Below, piece after piece: positions 34,501 through 40,698 of a stretch of DNA of 64,000 bases. Numbering within the stretch: the stretch's first letter is position 1; the number at the start of each line of letters is the position of its first letter. The stretch is from Clytia hemisphaerica. Lineage: Eukaryota; Cnidaria; Hydrozoa; Leptothecata; Clytiidae. The notes below the pieces were generated by a model. That model made no database searches and was not told the origin of the DNA. It saw nothing but the letters and a program-made list of their open reading frames with translations. The stretch covers positions 1 through 64,000 of the forward strand of contig CACVBU010000567.1 in assembly GCA_902728285.1 (NCBI GenBank). Direction: 5' to 3'. Both the position numbers and the translations under genes were made by a program.

Positions 34501-37500
34501 CTCGTTGGTCCAAAAAAAATTACGTGGGTATCTCGAGGGTCCAAAAAAAAGTTACGTGGGTATCTCGTCGGTCCGAAAAAAAATTACGTGGGTATCTCGT
34601 CGGTCCAAAAAAATTATGCGAGTCCTTAAAATTTGACATTGGATTTTTACGAATTTTACGTGAAGAAGCTTTTTTTAAGCTTACAAAAAACCTAAAGAAC
34701 ATAACCGATAGCGCTTGATCTAAATTTGTTTGTTTTTTATTATCTTGATCCAGAGGTTTTTTTATTCGACAATTCTCCTGGCTTCTCTCACTCTTCGAGC
34801 AATTTCTTCAAAAGTTCAATATTCTCCTTCGATCCAGAGAACGAATTTTTCAGTTATTCGAACTCCCGGTTATTCGAAGTAAATTCTTCATAAACGGGAG
34901 TCTACTGTAGACTCTTAAAAAAGAAAAAGCTCAAAAATAATTGAATGAGTGGGCTTGTCTATTTTTACATAAAGTCAATTATACAATCAATAATATTTTC
35001 TTACCAATGAAATTCACATCTCTTGTAATAAAAGATATACGTTAGGATTGTACACACTTTTGTAGGAAAAAAGTCTCTCTTGAGAAGTCTTACAAACTCT
35101 AAAGTACTTAAAGAACTCGTAAGGTTTTTGTTCGGCGCGAGTCTATACCGAGTCTATACACAGAGTCTTGGCGCAATTTTTTGGACCCACGAGATACTCC
35201 CGTAATTTTTTTTTGGACCCACGAGATACCCACGTAATTTTTTTCTGGACCCACGAGATACCCACGTAAATTTTTTTTGGAACAACGAGATACCATCGAA
35301 GGCACGAGACCCACGTAACCCACGAGGACACGAGCCACGTAACCCACGAGGGCACGCAAGGCACGCAAATAATCACACTCGAAAAAGATCATTGTAGAGA
35401 GATTCGAATTACCGGGTGGTCTATAAAAAGTTTTTTATGTTTCCCCTTACTTCGTCGGGGAAAAGTGACGAAATTTTGGACAAGTGACGAATATTTTCCC
35501 CGACAAAAATTTTCCCCGGCCTTAATGCGTTTACCAACTACCAGCAAGTGACGAATTTTTCCCCGACGAAAATTTTCCCCGACGAAGTTTTCCCCGATAA
35601 GGTATGGTACAGTTAATCTTTTACATAACTCTGAACATCCCTCAAAATTTCATTTTCAGATAACGGTCTAGAGAGTATTTTAAAAGGATTTCCCGAGAGA
35701 GGCTGCACTGTTTCTCAAAATGAGGCCCGCAAAAGATTATGAGCACTAATTTAAAAAGTGTTTAGTTTCGAAAACTTCTTCCTCATTGTTACAAATAAGG
35801 AATCAATAAGGCGAAATGAAGATGTCCTATTTATCAGAAGTAACATTAGCCCTCTGTAACCGAACTGTTTATGGAACATTGTTACTGTCGTCCAGTCTTC
35901 AGATTAGGCAACAGTAAGGGAGTCAAGTGGTTGGGTTTTCATACGCGTGTATTCTGCGAATAACGGCTATAAAGCAAATATAGAACACAAGTTTAAACAA
36001 ACTATATACAAAGGTCTAGGTTAAAGTACAAGAAAGTCGAGAAATATCGAGAAATAAGATATAAAATATACTTACTAAAAACACTTTCCACGTACATACA
36101 CTGACAGCAATATTAACATACTTTTACAAGCACGGAAATTCACTGTACATTTAACAAGAAACATACAATGAACTGTCTCAAGGGACTTACAATACATTAC
36201 AATACACAAGAGACATTATTATTCCTAAGATAATTACAAAGTACAAAGCTATTAGCAAACAATAAAGTATATAAACCTAATTAACACAAATGAACACAAA
36301 GACATTACAATAAATATAAACTGCAGCTCTGCGGCAGTTACACACCGCACCGTCAAGAATTTTAATTCTTGACCACACATAACGAAAACAAACATAAAAC
36401 AAACAAACTCTAGCAACAAAAACAACATTCAAACTAAAGTCACAAAAATCTGAAAATGAAAAATAAAACCAAAAGAACCTCATAAAAATTTTACAATAAA
36501 ATTTATAAAACATAAATTTAACATCGAATCTTTCAATCTTCTTCACACTAGACTTTTCAAATGAGTTTTCATCATGATTACTACAAAAGATATTTGCGAG
36601 GACAACTGGTTTTCGATAAAATGTATCCTTTACAGGAACAAAACAAGCATTGACTTCGGGACACGGTAAATAGTTCGATTCAGTTCGATTGACTTCCACT
36701 TTAACTAAGACAGGAGCTCGAATGCTTGGCTTCTTTAAAACAACAGGTGGTGAGATGTTCTGACTCTCTGTACCAAAGATAACAACACATTTTGGACCTG
36801 CTAATGAAGTCCGTTTAACTGCACTTAAGACAACTTCTGTAATTTCATTGACAACGTTTACGACTACGGGTTTCACTTCATTAACAACCTCAACGCAAAT
36901 ACGATTCGACGTGGCAGTGATATTCTTCAACTTACATAATTGGCTTGGTGCAGCGTCAATGACATCAAGTGCACCACGGATAACGCCCTCACAAACGCTA
37001 ACTTCTTCAGATCCTCTGTCTGATAACATTTTAAGTGAAGGACGATACCTCACCAGCAAATCTATATACCTCTTCAGGATGCGCACCAATCTTTCACGCT
37101 CCCACTGATACATTTGAACCTTGAGATTATTGCTTTTATCTTTGCCATTGTAGATATTTTTGAGAAAATTTGTCGACTCAAATATAGATTCAAGAATACC
37201 AATGCGTTCTTTGTTGTAGTTTCTCAAACTCTGAGCTGCCATTTCGAATTTCTATGATCAACTTTCCGTGTTCCAGTTTTGTCACATTACCATCAGCAAA
37301 TTAAATCTCTGTCATACATAACCATGTCGTGTATCGATAGTGTTTTTACTGTTACTGTCGTCCAGTCTTCAGATTAGGCAACAGTAAGGGAGTCAAGTGG
37401 TTGGGTTTTCATACGCGTGTATTCTGCGAATAACGGCTATAAAGCAAATATAGAACACAAGTTTAAACAAACTCTATACAAAGGTCTAGGTTAAAGTACA

Positions 37501-38649
37501 AGAAAGTCGAGAAATATCGAGAAATAAGATATAAAATATACTTACTAAAAACACTTTCCACGTACACTAACATACACTGACAGCAATATTAACATACTTT
37601 TACAAGCACGGAAATTCACTGTACATTTAACAAGAAACATACAATGAACTGTCTCAAGGGACTTACAATACATTACAATACACAAGAGACATTATTATTC
37701 CTAAGATAATTACAAAGTACAAAGCTATTAGCAAACAATAAAGTATACCTAATTAACACAAATGAACACAAAGACATTACAATAAATATAAACTGCAGCT
37801 CTGCAGTTACAAACATGTTAACTATAAATTGGATGACTACAATATTCTCATTGAAGAGAGAGGTTTATTTTATTTTTCTACACAATAAGCTCTTATTCAC
37901 TTCGCAGCTTTTCCTTTCCTTTAGCCCGAAGGTAACCTTATCAAAGATCGATACAGAAGTTTACAACGAAGAAATATCATCGAAGTTCGAAGACCTGTCG
38001 TGTAAGCAAGCTTCCATTCTTAAAAAAGTTATATTTCTTGTTGAACCAAATACAGTTGACTCTCTCCAATTCGATTTTTAAGGGACCAAAAATCTTCCTC
38101 GAATTAGGGAACGATTTGAGGCAAAGAGAGTAATTTAAACCACCTTCCAGCTGAGGAAACAAACTTTTCGTTCGAAATACAGAAAGATTCGAATTATATT
38201 CGAACGAAAAGTTTGAAATAGAGAGCGTTGACTGTATAGTTCTTTGAATGTATAATTCATTGCCGTAGAGGTGTATACACTGAGTGTTACCATGGGTAAC
38301 CTACAAAATCAAATTACCTTGAGTGGATGAATTTTCGTGGGACTTATTTTCGCGAATTGCCCCCTTCAACTAATTTTTCATTTTCCTAACGTTTTGCCAA
38401 AAATCTAGGGTCTTTAGCAAAATACTGATTTAAAAAAAATTCGCGAGCATTAAATTTTGAAGAAAGAAACTCGCGAAATATACTCCTTACGAAAATGAAT
38501 CCACTTGAGGTAGCTAGAAATTCTTCATTTTCTTTGAACTGTTTCTCTACAGACCTCATCGTCGTTACAAACGTAAAGTAGTAACAAGGCGCTCTTACCT
38601 GGCACCCACAATACGCGATTTCAACCCAACACGGAAGAAAGGAACCTAA
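10509..38649 (+). CDS. NOP53: NOP53 (GLTSCR2/PICT1) ribosome biogenesis factor, 12 coding exons
   Basis: Nucleolar protein needed for late 60S subunit assembly; in animals it also binds RPL11 and 5S RNP. Exons: 10509-10636, 27041-27105, 27491-27658, about 27839-27900, 27961-28016, 28327-28425, 29768-29872, 31273-31443, 31838-31893, 34053-34242, 37925-38001, 38553-38649, giving about 420 residues (human 478). Family marks: N-terminal basic KNRKKGWR and EQHLEDARRDERT; DLFFVEK (exon 2); IYDF (exon 4); SYNPDFDSHQ (exon 6); acidic-then-basic exon 8; C-terminal LSEDLTGSLRELR joined to PEGNL..DR..SLQRRNIIE and a basic tail. A splice acceptor at 10,484-10,485 suggests an upstream noncoding exon. A donor directly after the stop and an acceptor at 39,383 suggest a 3' UTR intron. 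The exon 3/4 junction does not connect in frame with plain GT/AG sites. Intron 1 holds the 16-kb transposon. Confidence 0.9.
10938..10946. repeat. 9-bp target site duplication of the 16-kb element, left copy
   Basis: TTAAAATTG immediately precedes the left TIR and is repeated without change at 27,018-27,026 immediately after the right TIR. Confidence 0.9.
10947..11010 (+). repeat. Left terminal inverted repeat of the 16-kb MULE
   Basis: 64 bp, 63 matching the inverted right end. The interior is itself repetitive: GATGCACGATCC, CGATTCGCGAT and CGATGCGC give a run of CGAT-centred words every 7-8 bp, a plausible array of transposase contact sites. Promoter sequences of the transposase gene are expected in or just inside this TIR, as in other MULEs. 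Confidence 0.92.
11188..24327 (+). CDS. MULE-type transposase with SWIM-like zinc finger, 7 exons
   Basis: Exons 11188-11241, 17092-17373, 17637-17729, 19491-19619, 20299-20427, 21422-22509, 23040-24327 sum to 3,063 nt: 1,020 residues and a stop, every junction GT/AG and in frame. The DDE core is visible: Asp464 in VDPTFNFG, Asp533 in GTDGEA followed by a RCFIHSKRN segment, Glu668 in NQSESLNAKIRR, matching the MULE pattern. A Cys-x8-Cys-x8-Cys-x-His cluster at residues 815-835 (ending GVCSHTYAVAK) is a SWIM-like zinc finger, the usual C-terminal partner of this transposase family. Residues 19-229 match nothing I know; exons 4 and 5 are a tandem exon duplication. A region around residues 275-335 with spaced Cys/His could be a diverged FLYWCH/WRKY-type finger, which is unproven. 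No internal stop or frameshift was seen, so activity is plausible. Confidence 0.9.
11340..12102. mobile_element. piggyBac-like MITE in transposase intron 1
   Basis: The ends CCCTATTATTATCAGG and CCTGATAAAAATAGGG are inverted with one mismatch and are flanked by TTAA on both sides (11,336-11,339 and 12,103-12,106). TTAA duplications and CCC/GGG tips are the piggyBac signature. A subterminal inverted block GTGTTTTCCACCAG is shared by both sides. At 763 bp with no transposase, it is non-autonomous. It carries four perfect TGACGTCA palindromes (11,499; 11,519; 11,738; 11,753). Confidence 0.8.
12168..12511 (+). other. GC-richer stretch with open frames, possible captured exon
   Basis: Within AT-rich intron sequence, about 12,346-12,495 rises to near 50% GC by eye and stays open in all three forward frames. 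It starts right after an acceptor-like TTAAATTGCAG. Joined to exon 1 phase it would read ..KFHSWNSKWMWAYRAY.., while another frame reads ..PLVEQQVDVGLQGLHFCS... I recognise neither. It may be a relic of captured host coding sequence or an alternative exon of the transposase gene. Confidence 0.3.
12512..13370. mobile_element. Fold-back element rich in ATCGAT/AATCGAAC words
   Basis: The left end CCAGACCCTCCAACTC and right end GAGTGGGAGAGTCTGG are imperfect inverted repeats. The inverted similarity continues through CCAATCGAT..GGATTGGATATCGATTG over about 75 bp. The interior (12,850-13,260) is a dense series of TAATCGAAC and its complement GTTCGATTA. No target duplication was found. Confidence 0.6.
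13371..13636. mobile_element. Fold-back MITE with GGGGGTGGAC ends (copy 2)
   Basis: Ends GGGGGTGGACGACAC and GTGTCGTCCACAGGGGG are inverted. It abuts the previous element and matches the family seen at 8,562-8,809, including internal GGAATTTCCAA words and a downstream TTTCTGGAATAGCTCAATC. Non-coding. Confidence 0.55.
13862..14740. repeat. CCCTTGAAA word-rich repeat block
   Basis: ACCCTTGAAA(T/A) and CCTTGAAACCCTTGAAA recur in clusters at 13,886-14,020 and 14,590-14,725, at both ends of an otherwise unremarkable stretch. GGTGGCCA words lie outside both clusters, in the same and in the reverse sense. This may be another element with repetitive subterminal regions, but the ends are not clear. 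Confidence 0.4.
14741..15010. repeat. AATCGAA/CTAATCGAA low-complexity block
   Basis: Degenerate repeats of CTAATCGAA and TTCAATTA.., similar in style to the interior of the 12,512-13,370 element. No coding or terminal structure. Confidence 0.45.
15184..16078. mobile_element. Non-autonomous MULE relative nested in transposase intron 1
   Basis: TIRs of about 63 bp (starting CGGTTTGTGTAATTTACGAT at both ends, 2-3 mismatches) are flanked by a perfect 9-bp target duplication GGTCTGGTA at 15,175-15,183 and 16,079-16,087. The TIR shares CGATCCAACGATTC and the CGAT-word layout with the TIR of the 16-kb element, so it belongs to the same or a sister family. The 895-bp body has no transposase frame; it would depend on a transposase supplied in trans. 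Confidence 0.9.
16533..16705 (-). repeat. Inverted partial third copy of the 340-bp repeat
   Basis: Read on the minus strand this matches the first half of the 3,077-3,416 unit (..TATATTGAGAATTCCGGTTATTTT..GATTTAAAGTTCGG..GATTTTG..CTATCTCTT.AATTTAATCGAATATTT..). Divergence is higher than between the two direct copies. Confidence 0.7.
16739..16830. mobile_element. 92-bp MITE with ACTCTTAGGTGCC ends
   Basis: ACTCTTAGGTGCCAAATAAA on the left and TTTGGCACCTAAGAGT on the right are inverted. The larger element at 20,689-21,143 has nearly the same tips (ACTCTCAGGTGCC), so this is a deleted member of that family. Confidence 0.65.
17880..19030. mobile_element. Inverted-repeat element in transposase intron 3, about 1.15 kb
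   Basis: The left end reads TTTCACATGTACGTAAAATTTTACTTAA and then AGTCTTA; the right end carries the inverse (TAAGGTCTTAAGTAAAATTTTACGTGCATGTGAAA), about 35 bp with a few mismatches. The interior has a higher-GC patch around 18,440-18,600 but no recognisable product. Non-autonomous; target duplication not resolved. Confidence 0.6.
19491..20427 (+). repeat. Tandem duplication of a 129-bp transposase exon
   Basis: Exons 4 (19,491-19,619) and 5 (20,299-20,427) are both 129 nt and phase 0. The two 43-residue products align without gaps: ESS(E/K)PCDF(F/Y)M at the start, NNGISLSN in the middle and PEIN..(I/L)..DK at the end. The intervening intron is unrelated in length. Being symmetric phase-0 exons, either could be skipped without breaking frame. 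Confidence 0.9.
20689..21143. mobile_element. 455-bp element with ACTCTCAGGTGCC ends, carrying a nested MITE
   Basis: ACTCTCAGGTGCCCAATGA at the left and TTAGGCACCTGAGAGT at the right are inverted. Its interior contains the palindromic CCAAT/CRE MITE at 20,739-20,883. Located in transposase intron 5. Confidence 0.65.
20739..20883. mobile_element. Palindromic CCAAT/CRE MITE, copy 1
   Basis: ATTCATGATATGCACC..GCAATGTCTTCC..ATAGCTGATTGGTTG..GTGACGTA forms the left arm and is mirrored by TACGTCAC..CCAACCAATCAGCTAT..GGAAGACATTGC..GGTGCATATCATGAAT. About 65 bp of near-perfect arm on each side. Each arm has a perfect CCAAT box (ACCAATCAGC) and a TGACGT(A) half-CRE. Other copies lie at 47,323-47,477 and 54,710-54,863. 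Confidence 0.85.
24400..24593. mobile_element. Mariner-type MITE with (C/T)AGTTGACGC ends (24.4 kb copy)
   Basis: TATAGTTGACGCACTCTAATTCG at the left and CGAATTAGAGAGCGTCAACTGTA at the right are inverted, with TA at the outer edges as the presumed target duplication. The right arm is partly tandemly repeated (CGAATTAGAGAGCGT). A relative lies at 38,051-38,236. It begins 73 bp after the transposase stop codon, so it lies in the transposase 3' UTR if the AATAAA at 24,657 is used. Confidence 0.6.
24657..24662 (+). terminator. Candidate poly(A) signal of the transposase gene
   Basis: AATAAA, 330 bp downstream of the transposase stop. Because it lies inside NOP53 intron 1 in the sense direction, it could also cause premature polyadenylation of host transcripts. 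Confidence 0.4.
24915..25060. repeat. GC-rich GGCGGCGCTC array
   Basis: Units of the form AGGGCGGCGCTCATTAG or GTGCGGCGCTC(T/A)TTAG recur about six times over 140 bp, standing out sharply from the AT-rich surroundings. No coding or RNA function is evident. Confidence 0.6.
25584..25848. mobile_element. MITE with ACNCTTTTGTGCTTAATTGTAGGGGG ends
   Basis: The left ACACTTTTGTGCTTAATTG and right CAATTAAGCACAAAAGAGT are inverted over about 26 bp including the G/C run. The interior contains repeated TTTTTGGGAAAAATCACCCCAATNTCA. Nested in the 3' part of the 16-kb element. Confidence 0.65.
25950..26579. mobile_element. Inverted-repeat element with CAATTCGTCGCATCAAAATA ends
   Basis: About 41 bp at the left (CAATTCGTCGCATCAAAATA, then AGAAAGCCTTAAGTCCATTTT) matches the right end in reverse with almost no change. 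The interior repeats ATGGACTTAAGACTTTCTT several times. Non-coding; nested in the 3' part of the 16-kb element. Confidence 0.75.
26954..27017 (-). repeat. Right terminal inverted repeat of the 16-kb MULE
   Basis: Inverted copy of 10,947-11,010 with a single mismatch six bases from the tip. It is followed by the 9-bp duplication (27,018-27,026), then 14 nt, then NOP53 exon 2, so it now forms part of the region where that intron's branch point would be sought. Confidence 0.92.
27018..27026. repeat. 9-bp target site duplication of the 16-kb element, right copy
   Basis: TTAAAATTG, identical to the left copy; one of the two copies belongs to the original NOP53 intron 1. Confidence 0.9.
27651..27808 (+). 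repeat. 70-bp tandem duplication carrying the NOP53 exon 3 splice donor
   Basis: 27,651-27,720 and 27,738-27,808 are near-identical (GGGTCAAGGTAAAAAA..TTCAATTACAAGTTTTTATTGACCTTGCCGTAAGAAG), separated by 17 bp. The first copy includes the last 8 bases of exon 3 and its donor, so a second donor-like CAAG/GTAAAA is present downstream. The unit's own ends are partly palindromic (GTCAAGGTAA against TTGACCTTG). Confidence 0.85.
28466..28492. repeat. (TGTC)n microsatellite
   Basis: Seven uninterrupted TGTC tetranucleotide units in NOP53 intron 6, directly preceding the 146-bp tandem array. Confidence 0.85.
28506..29015 (+). repeat. 146-bp tandem repeat in NOP53 intron 6
   Basis: GGCAGC(T/C)TGGAGACTT starts copies at 28,506, 28,652, 28,798 and 28,939 (periods 146, 146, 141). 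Each unit continues TTTGGCTGAAATTTGGCACA, CTTGTTCCTTGGGTGAATAT and CTGGGGGTGTTTTTTTC. The first three copies are almost identical and the fourth is diverged and shortened. Open frames up to 145 residues through it arise because 146 bp lacks stops in some frames; they are not genes. Confidence 0.9.
29963..30797. mobile_element. Element with long (about 210 bp) inverted arms in NOP53 intron 7
   Basis: CCGGGTGCGCCACAAAAAAG at the left is answered by CTTTTTTGTGGCGCACCCGG at the right, and the inverted similarity runs inward past the TTTCATTGGAAAGAAGAAAG block and a GATGGGTCATTTATT block to AATCGACCTATCAAA. Arms are moderately diverged, centre about 390 bp. No coding frame and no clear target duplication. 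Confidence 0.75.
31925..32110. mobile_element. MITE with TATAGGCCATTTCACA ends, copy 1
   Basis: Begins TATAGGCCATTTCACACTCG with ATGGGTAATCAGGAC following; ends ..CTGATTACCATTTACGC..GGCCTAT in reverse sense. A second copy in the opposite orientation is at 38,709-38,884. Both lie within the NOP53 region (intron 9 and just after the stop). Confidence 0.65.
32121..33399. mobile_element. 1.28-kb inverted-repeat element in NOP53 intron 9
   Basis: TACAGCACCTGACCCCGAGA at the left is mirrored by TTGGGGTCAGGTGCTGTA at the right. Near both ends, and in the interior, CCTACATTCTGGGGG (or its complement) is repeated. It begins 11 bp after the preceding MITE. Non-coding. Confidence 0.65.
34282..35380. 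mobile_element. Non-autonomous element with 9-bp TSD and minisatellite TIRs
   Basis: GAGTGTGATTATTTGC at the left and GCAAATAATCACACTC at the right are perfect inverted tips, flanked by the perfect 9-bp duplication GAAAAAGAT (34,273-34,281 and 35,381-35,389). Inward, both arms are arrays of CGTGGGTTACGTGGGTCTCG and about 32-bp ACGTGGGTATCTCGTGGGTC + A-run units (about 34,310-34,620 forward, 35,180-35,360 reversed). The 9-bp duplication fits a MULE-like mechanism. It starts 40 bp after the NOP53 exon 10 donor. Open frames across the arrays are repeat artefacts. Confidence 0.85.
35450..35600. repeat. TTTTCCCCGACGAA repeat cluster
   Basis: TTTTCCCCGAC(G/A)AA and AAGTGACGAA recur about six times over 150 bp in NOP53 intron 10, between two larger mobile elements. 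Some words are inverted relative to each other (TCGTCGGGGAAAA at the left). Confidence 0.6.
35880..36342 (-). repeat. LTR (3' LTR in element orientation)
   Basis: 463 bp. The minus-strand open frame of the element continues into this LTR and ends there. Confidence 0.88.
36277..37242 (-). CDS. Open frame of the LTR element, gag-position, function unknown
   Basis: A 321-codon frame starts about 108 bp inside the 5' LTR and ends within the 3' LTR. The first 200 residues are Lys/Arg/Glu-rich and look helical, followed by a Val-rich stretch and a Tyr/Phe/Cys-rich tail in the last 90 residues. There is no CCHC knuckle, aspartic protease, RT or integrase motif. Its position suits a gag-like product of a non-autonomous element, but I recognise no gag family. 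The tail that overlaps the LTR may be read-through with no function. Confidence 0.45.
   Translation of the reverse strand: MAAQSLRNYNKERIGILESIFESTNFLKNIYNGKDKSNNLKVQMYQWERERLVRILKRYIDLLVRYRPSLKMLSDRGSEEVSVCEGVIRGALDVIDAAPSQLCKLKNITATSNRICVEVVNEVKPVVVNVVNEITEVVLSAVKRTSLAGPKCVVIFGTESQNISPPVVLKKPSIRAPVLVKVEVNRTESNYLPCPEVNACFVPVKDTFYRKPVVLANIFCSNHDENSFEKSSVKKIERFDVKFMFYKFYCKIFMRFFWFYFSFSDFCDFSLNVVFVARVCLFYVCFRYVWSRIKILDGAVCNCRRAAVYIYCNVFVFICVN
37350..37811 (-). repeat. LTR (5' LTR in element orientation)
   Basis: 462 bp, about 97-98% identical to the other copy by eye, indicating a fairly recent insertion. Confidence 0.88.
38051..38236. mobile_element. Mariner-type MITE with CAGTTGAC ends (38.1 kb copy)
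   Basis: TACAGTTGACTCTCTCCAATTCG at the left and GAAATAGAGAGCGTTGACTGTA at the right are inverted, TA at each outer edge. The interior contains an inner inverted pair around ATTCGAACGAAAAGTTTG. Lies in NOP53 intron 11, starting 50 bp after the exon 11 donor. Confidence 0.65.
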
Positions 38650-38708
38650 AATCAGGTAATATAGACTGGAGTCGTTTATAATAAGTGTTATACAGTGATA
38701 TAGGTGTT

Positions 38709-38884
38709 ATATAGGCCATTTCACAGTCGCAAAGCATAATGGGTAATCAGACGACTTACTATTCAAAGTTCAAAGTGTTGAAAAATTGTGAAGATCATTG
38801 CGTCTAGCCAACAGAAAGCCGTTATGGAGGCGCAATTAGTCCTAATTACCCATGATCCATTATTTCGACTGTGAAATGGTCTAT
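38709..38884. mobile_element. MITE with TATAGGCCATTTCACA ends, copy 2 (reversed)
   Basis: Shares with 31,925-32,110 the tips, the GACTTACTAT..AAAGTT block, TTGTGAAGAT, GCGTCTAGCCAACAGAAA and the ATTACCCATGATCCAT block, but in the opposite orientation. It falls in the putative 3' UTR intron of NOP53. Confidence 0.65.
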
Positions 38885-39383
38885 GATAATGCGAAAACTG
38901 ATATGGGATAATGCTAGTTTGTTATCCTACTCTCTCTATTTTTGAATTTAGTCGTCCTGCGTGACAGAATCAGCTAATATAATAAGTATGATGATTACAC
39001 TTTTTTTTTAGAAACAAACTATTTAAAAACATAAGGCTTCGATGGCCAAATTGTTAAGAGCAAGCTCAGAACATTTTAAGGCTTTGTAAACCCTAGAACA
39101 CTCAATTTCTTGAGAAAATGGACAAAAATACTCAAAAAATGGTGAAAATAAGAACATTTTTAGGCTTAAAGCTCAATGGGAGCTCAATAAGTTAAGAACA
39201 TCCGTAGGCCTCAAAAATTTTGGATGCTCTTATAAAAAAACGTGTATGAAAACCTAAAAATAAATAATATTTCCAAGATTCCATGTTTTACTTTTGTCAA
39301 AAAGTCTTGACAAAAATAACCGAAATATTTCGCCATGTTTAAGACAAGGTGGATTTAAAATCAGAAATCTCTTATCTTTTTAG

Positions 39384-39800
39384 GATATTCTGGACAATGT
39401 GATAATTATTACTGGAAGCGAGACTCTCCATCTCGACGAAGCGGACTTGTATGATGTGGGTTATTTGCTTCGTTTCTTAAACACTTTGCGGCTATCATGC
39501 CATTCTGCTGACTGTGTAAGCGACAAATTCAGAGTGGATTATATACTTTTTGTGCTGGAATAGTTTTTTATCTGTCATATTTTTTAAACTATTTTATACA
39601 ATGGAGTTTTATATGGAGAATGATGATGCGATCCTTCCTGGGCCTAATATAGGCTCTATCTTTAAAACTGATAACTTACTACTAGCACTACAATTAGTTC
39701 TCAGCATAAAGAGACGATTTATGGAATTCAGAAGGCTTGCTTTTGGCTATATCTGCAAAAGAAATTTTGTTAAGATGTCTGAATAAAGTTGACATGGCCA
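39384..39800 (+). other. NOP53: Putative 3' UTR exon of NOP53
   Basis: The NOP53 stop codon is followed within 7 bases by a donor (AATCAG/GTAATA at 38,655-38,656). The first good pyrimidine-tract acceptor downstream is TATCTTTTTAG at 39,383, and AATAAA follows at 39,782. This is inference from motifs alone. Confidence 0.35.
39782..39787 (+). terminator. Candidate poly(A) signal of NOP53
   Basis: AATAAA about 400 bp into the putative 3' UTR exon. Confidence 0.35.
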
Positions 39801-40689
39801 GAATATTTGTCAGAAAATCAAGAATTTTCCATGATTTCAACTCCCTTTCCCCTCAAACTTCAATGGTTAAACTGGTGGCTTTGGCTGACTTCTACATTGA
39901 AGTTATTGAGGGGAGGGGGCAAAGGAAATTGTAATATTTCAATTAAAAGATTTTTTGACCTTTCTGTCAATATATTCTGGATTCTTGATCTTAAATTCTC
40001 GTATAATAGTATTAGATTAGGTTAGGTTCAATTTGAATTTGTAAGAGAATTATTGTTGTACAATAACGATGCTTAGGAGGTGAAGAAAATGACTGAAAAT
40101 AAACCATGAAAAAAAGAGAATATACAAATAGTTTTTTTTTCAAACCAAGAACTTTATGGCCGTCTCAAAAATGGAAATTCCTCTTACTAAGAGGAATCTT
40201 CATTCTATTATGTTTGGATTATATTGACAAACAAATGGGTTCAAATGTTTACTGTGTTTCGAATGTTTTCAAACAAACATGCGGCAAATATTTTGTTCGA
40301 ATTAGTTTCTCATTTATAATAGTGTCGTTCGAAAAACCCTTCATGCGGAACAGTGCTGTGAAATCAGGCGTTACAAAAAGAAGACTGCGGCTTTTAATGA
40401 TTTTTTGACGAATAGATTAAGATTTTGTTGTTGTTTTTATCTTTTAGATAAATATAATAGCAACATTCAATATCAGGGTGTACACATTTCAATATTGGTG
40501 GACCGATGTTATTCTGATTCGAAATATTTGAAATACGCTTCTTTTTTTCAATTTACAGTGTGTTTTAATTATTGTGCTGATCATAATAGTTCAATTTAAA
40601 TTAAAATTTTATTCAATGTAATAAAGTTGATAGGTGGTAATAATCAATTGAAATGGATGAAGTATTATGATTGGTCGTTGGTCGGTCAC
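39801..40689. other. Intergenic DNA between NOP53 and the CAP gene
   Basis: AT-rich; no exon, repeat family or regulatory motif that I can support. It should contain the promoter of the downstream secreted-protein gene. Confidence 0.4.
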
Positions 40690-40698
40690 ATGATCATT

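Larger units (their letters stand above)
35880..37811 (-). mobile_element. Small LTR retroelement with intact LTRs and 5-bp TSD
   Basis: Two direct long terminal repeats, 35,880-36,342 (463 bp) and 37,350-37,811 (462 bp), differ by one substitution and three short indels (6, 4 and 3 bp). They have TG..CA tips (TGTTACTG..CAGTTACA) and are flanked by a 5-bp duplication AACAT at 35,875-35,879 and 37,812-37,816. The 1,007-bp interior has one minus-strand open frame and no recognisable protease, reverse transcriptase or integrase, so the element is non-autonomous. I find no convincing tRNA primer site; the stretch next to the downstream LTR is only weakly purine-rich. It lies in NOP53 intron 10, antisense, 113 bp upstream of exon 11. 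Confidence 0.88.

Noticed and set aside
34232-34718. Overlapping open frames of 111-134 codons in three frames (VGPKKNYVGIS-type repeats)
   Set aside because: A simple consequence of the CGTGGGTATCTCG tandem repeat in the arm of the 34,282-35,380 element; mirrored on the other strand at 35,108-35,392.
39550-39786. 78-codon plus-strand frame after NOP53
   Set aside because: Falls in the putative 3' UTR exon and ends at the AATAAA; no domain or conservation signal visible.
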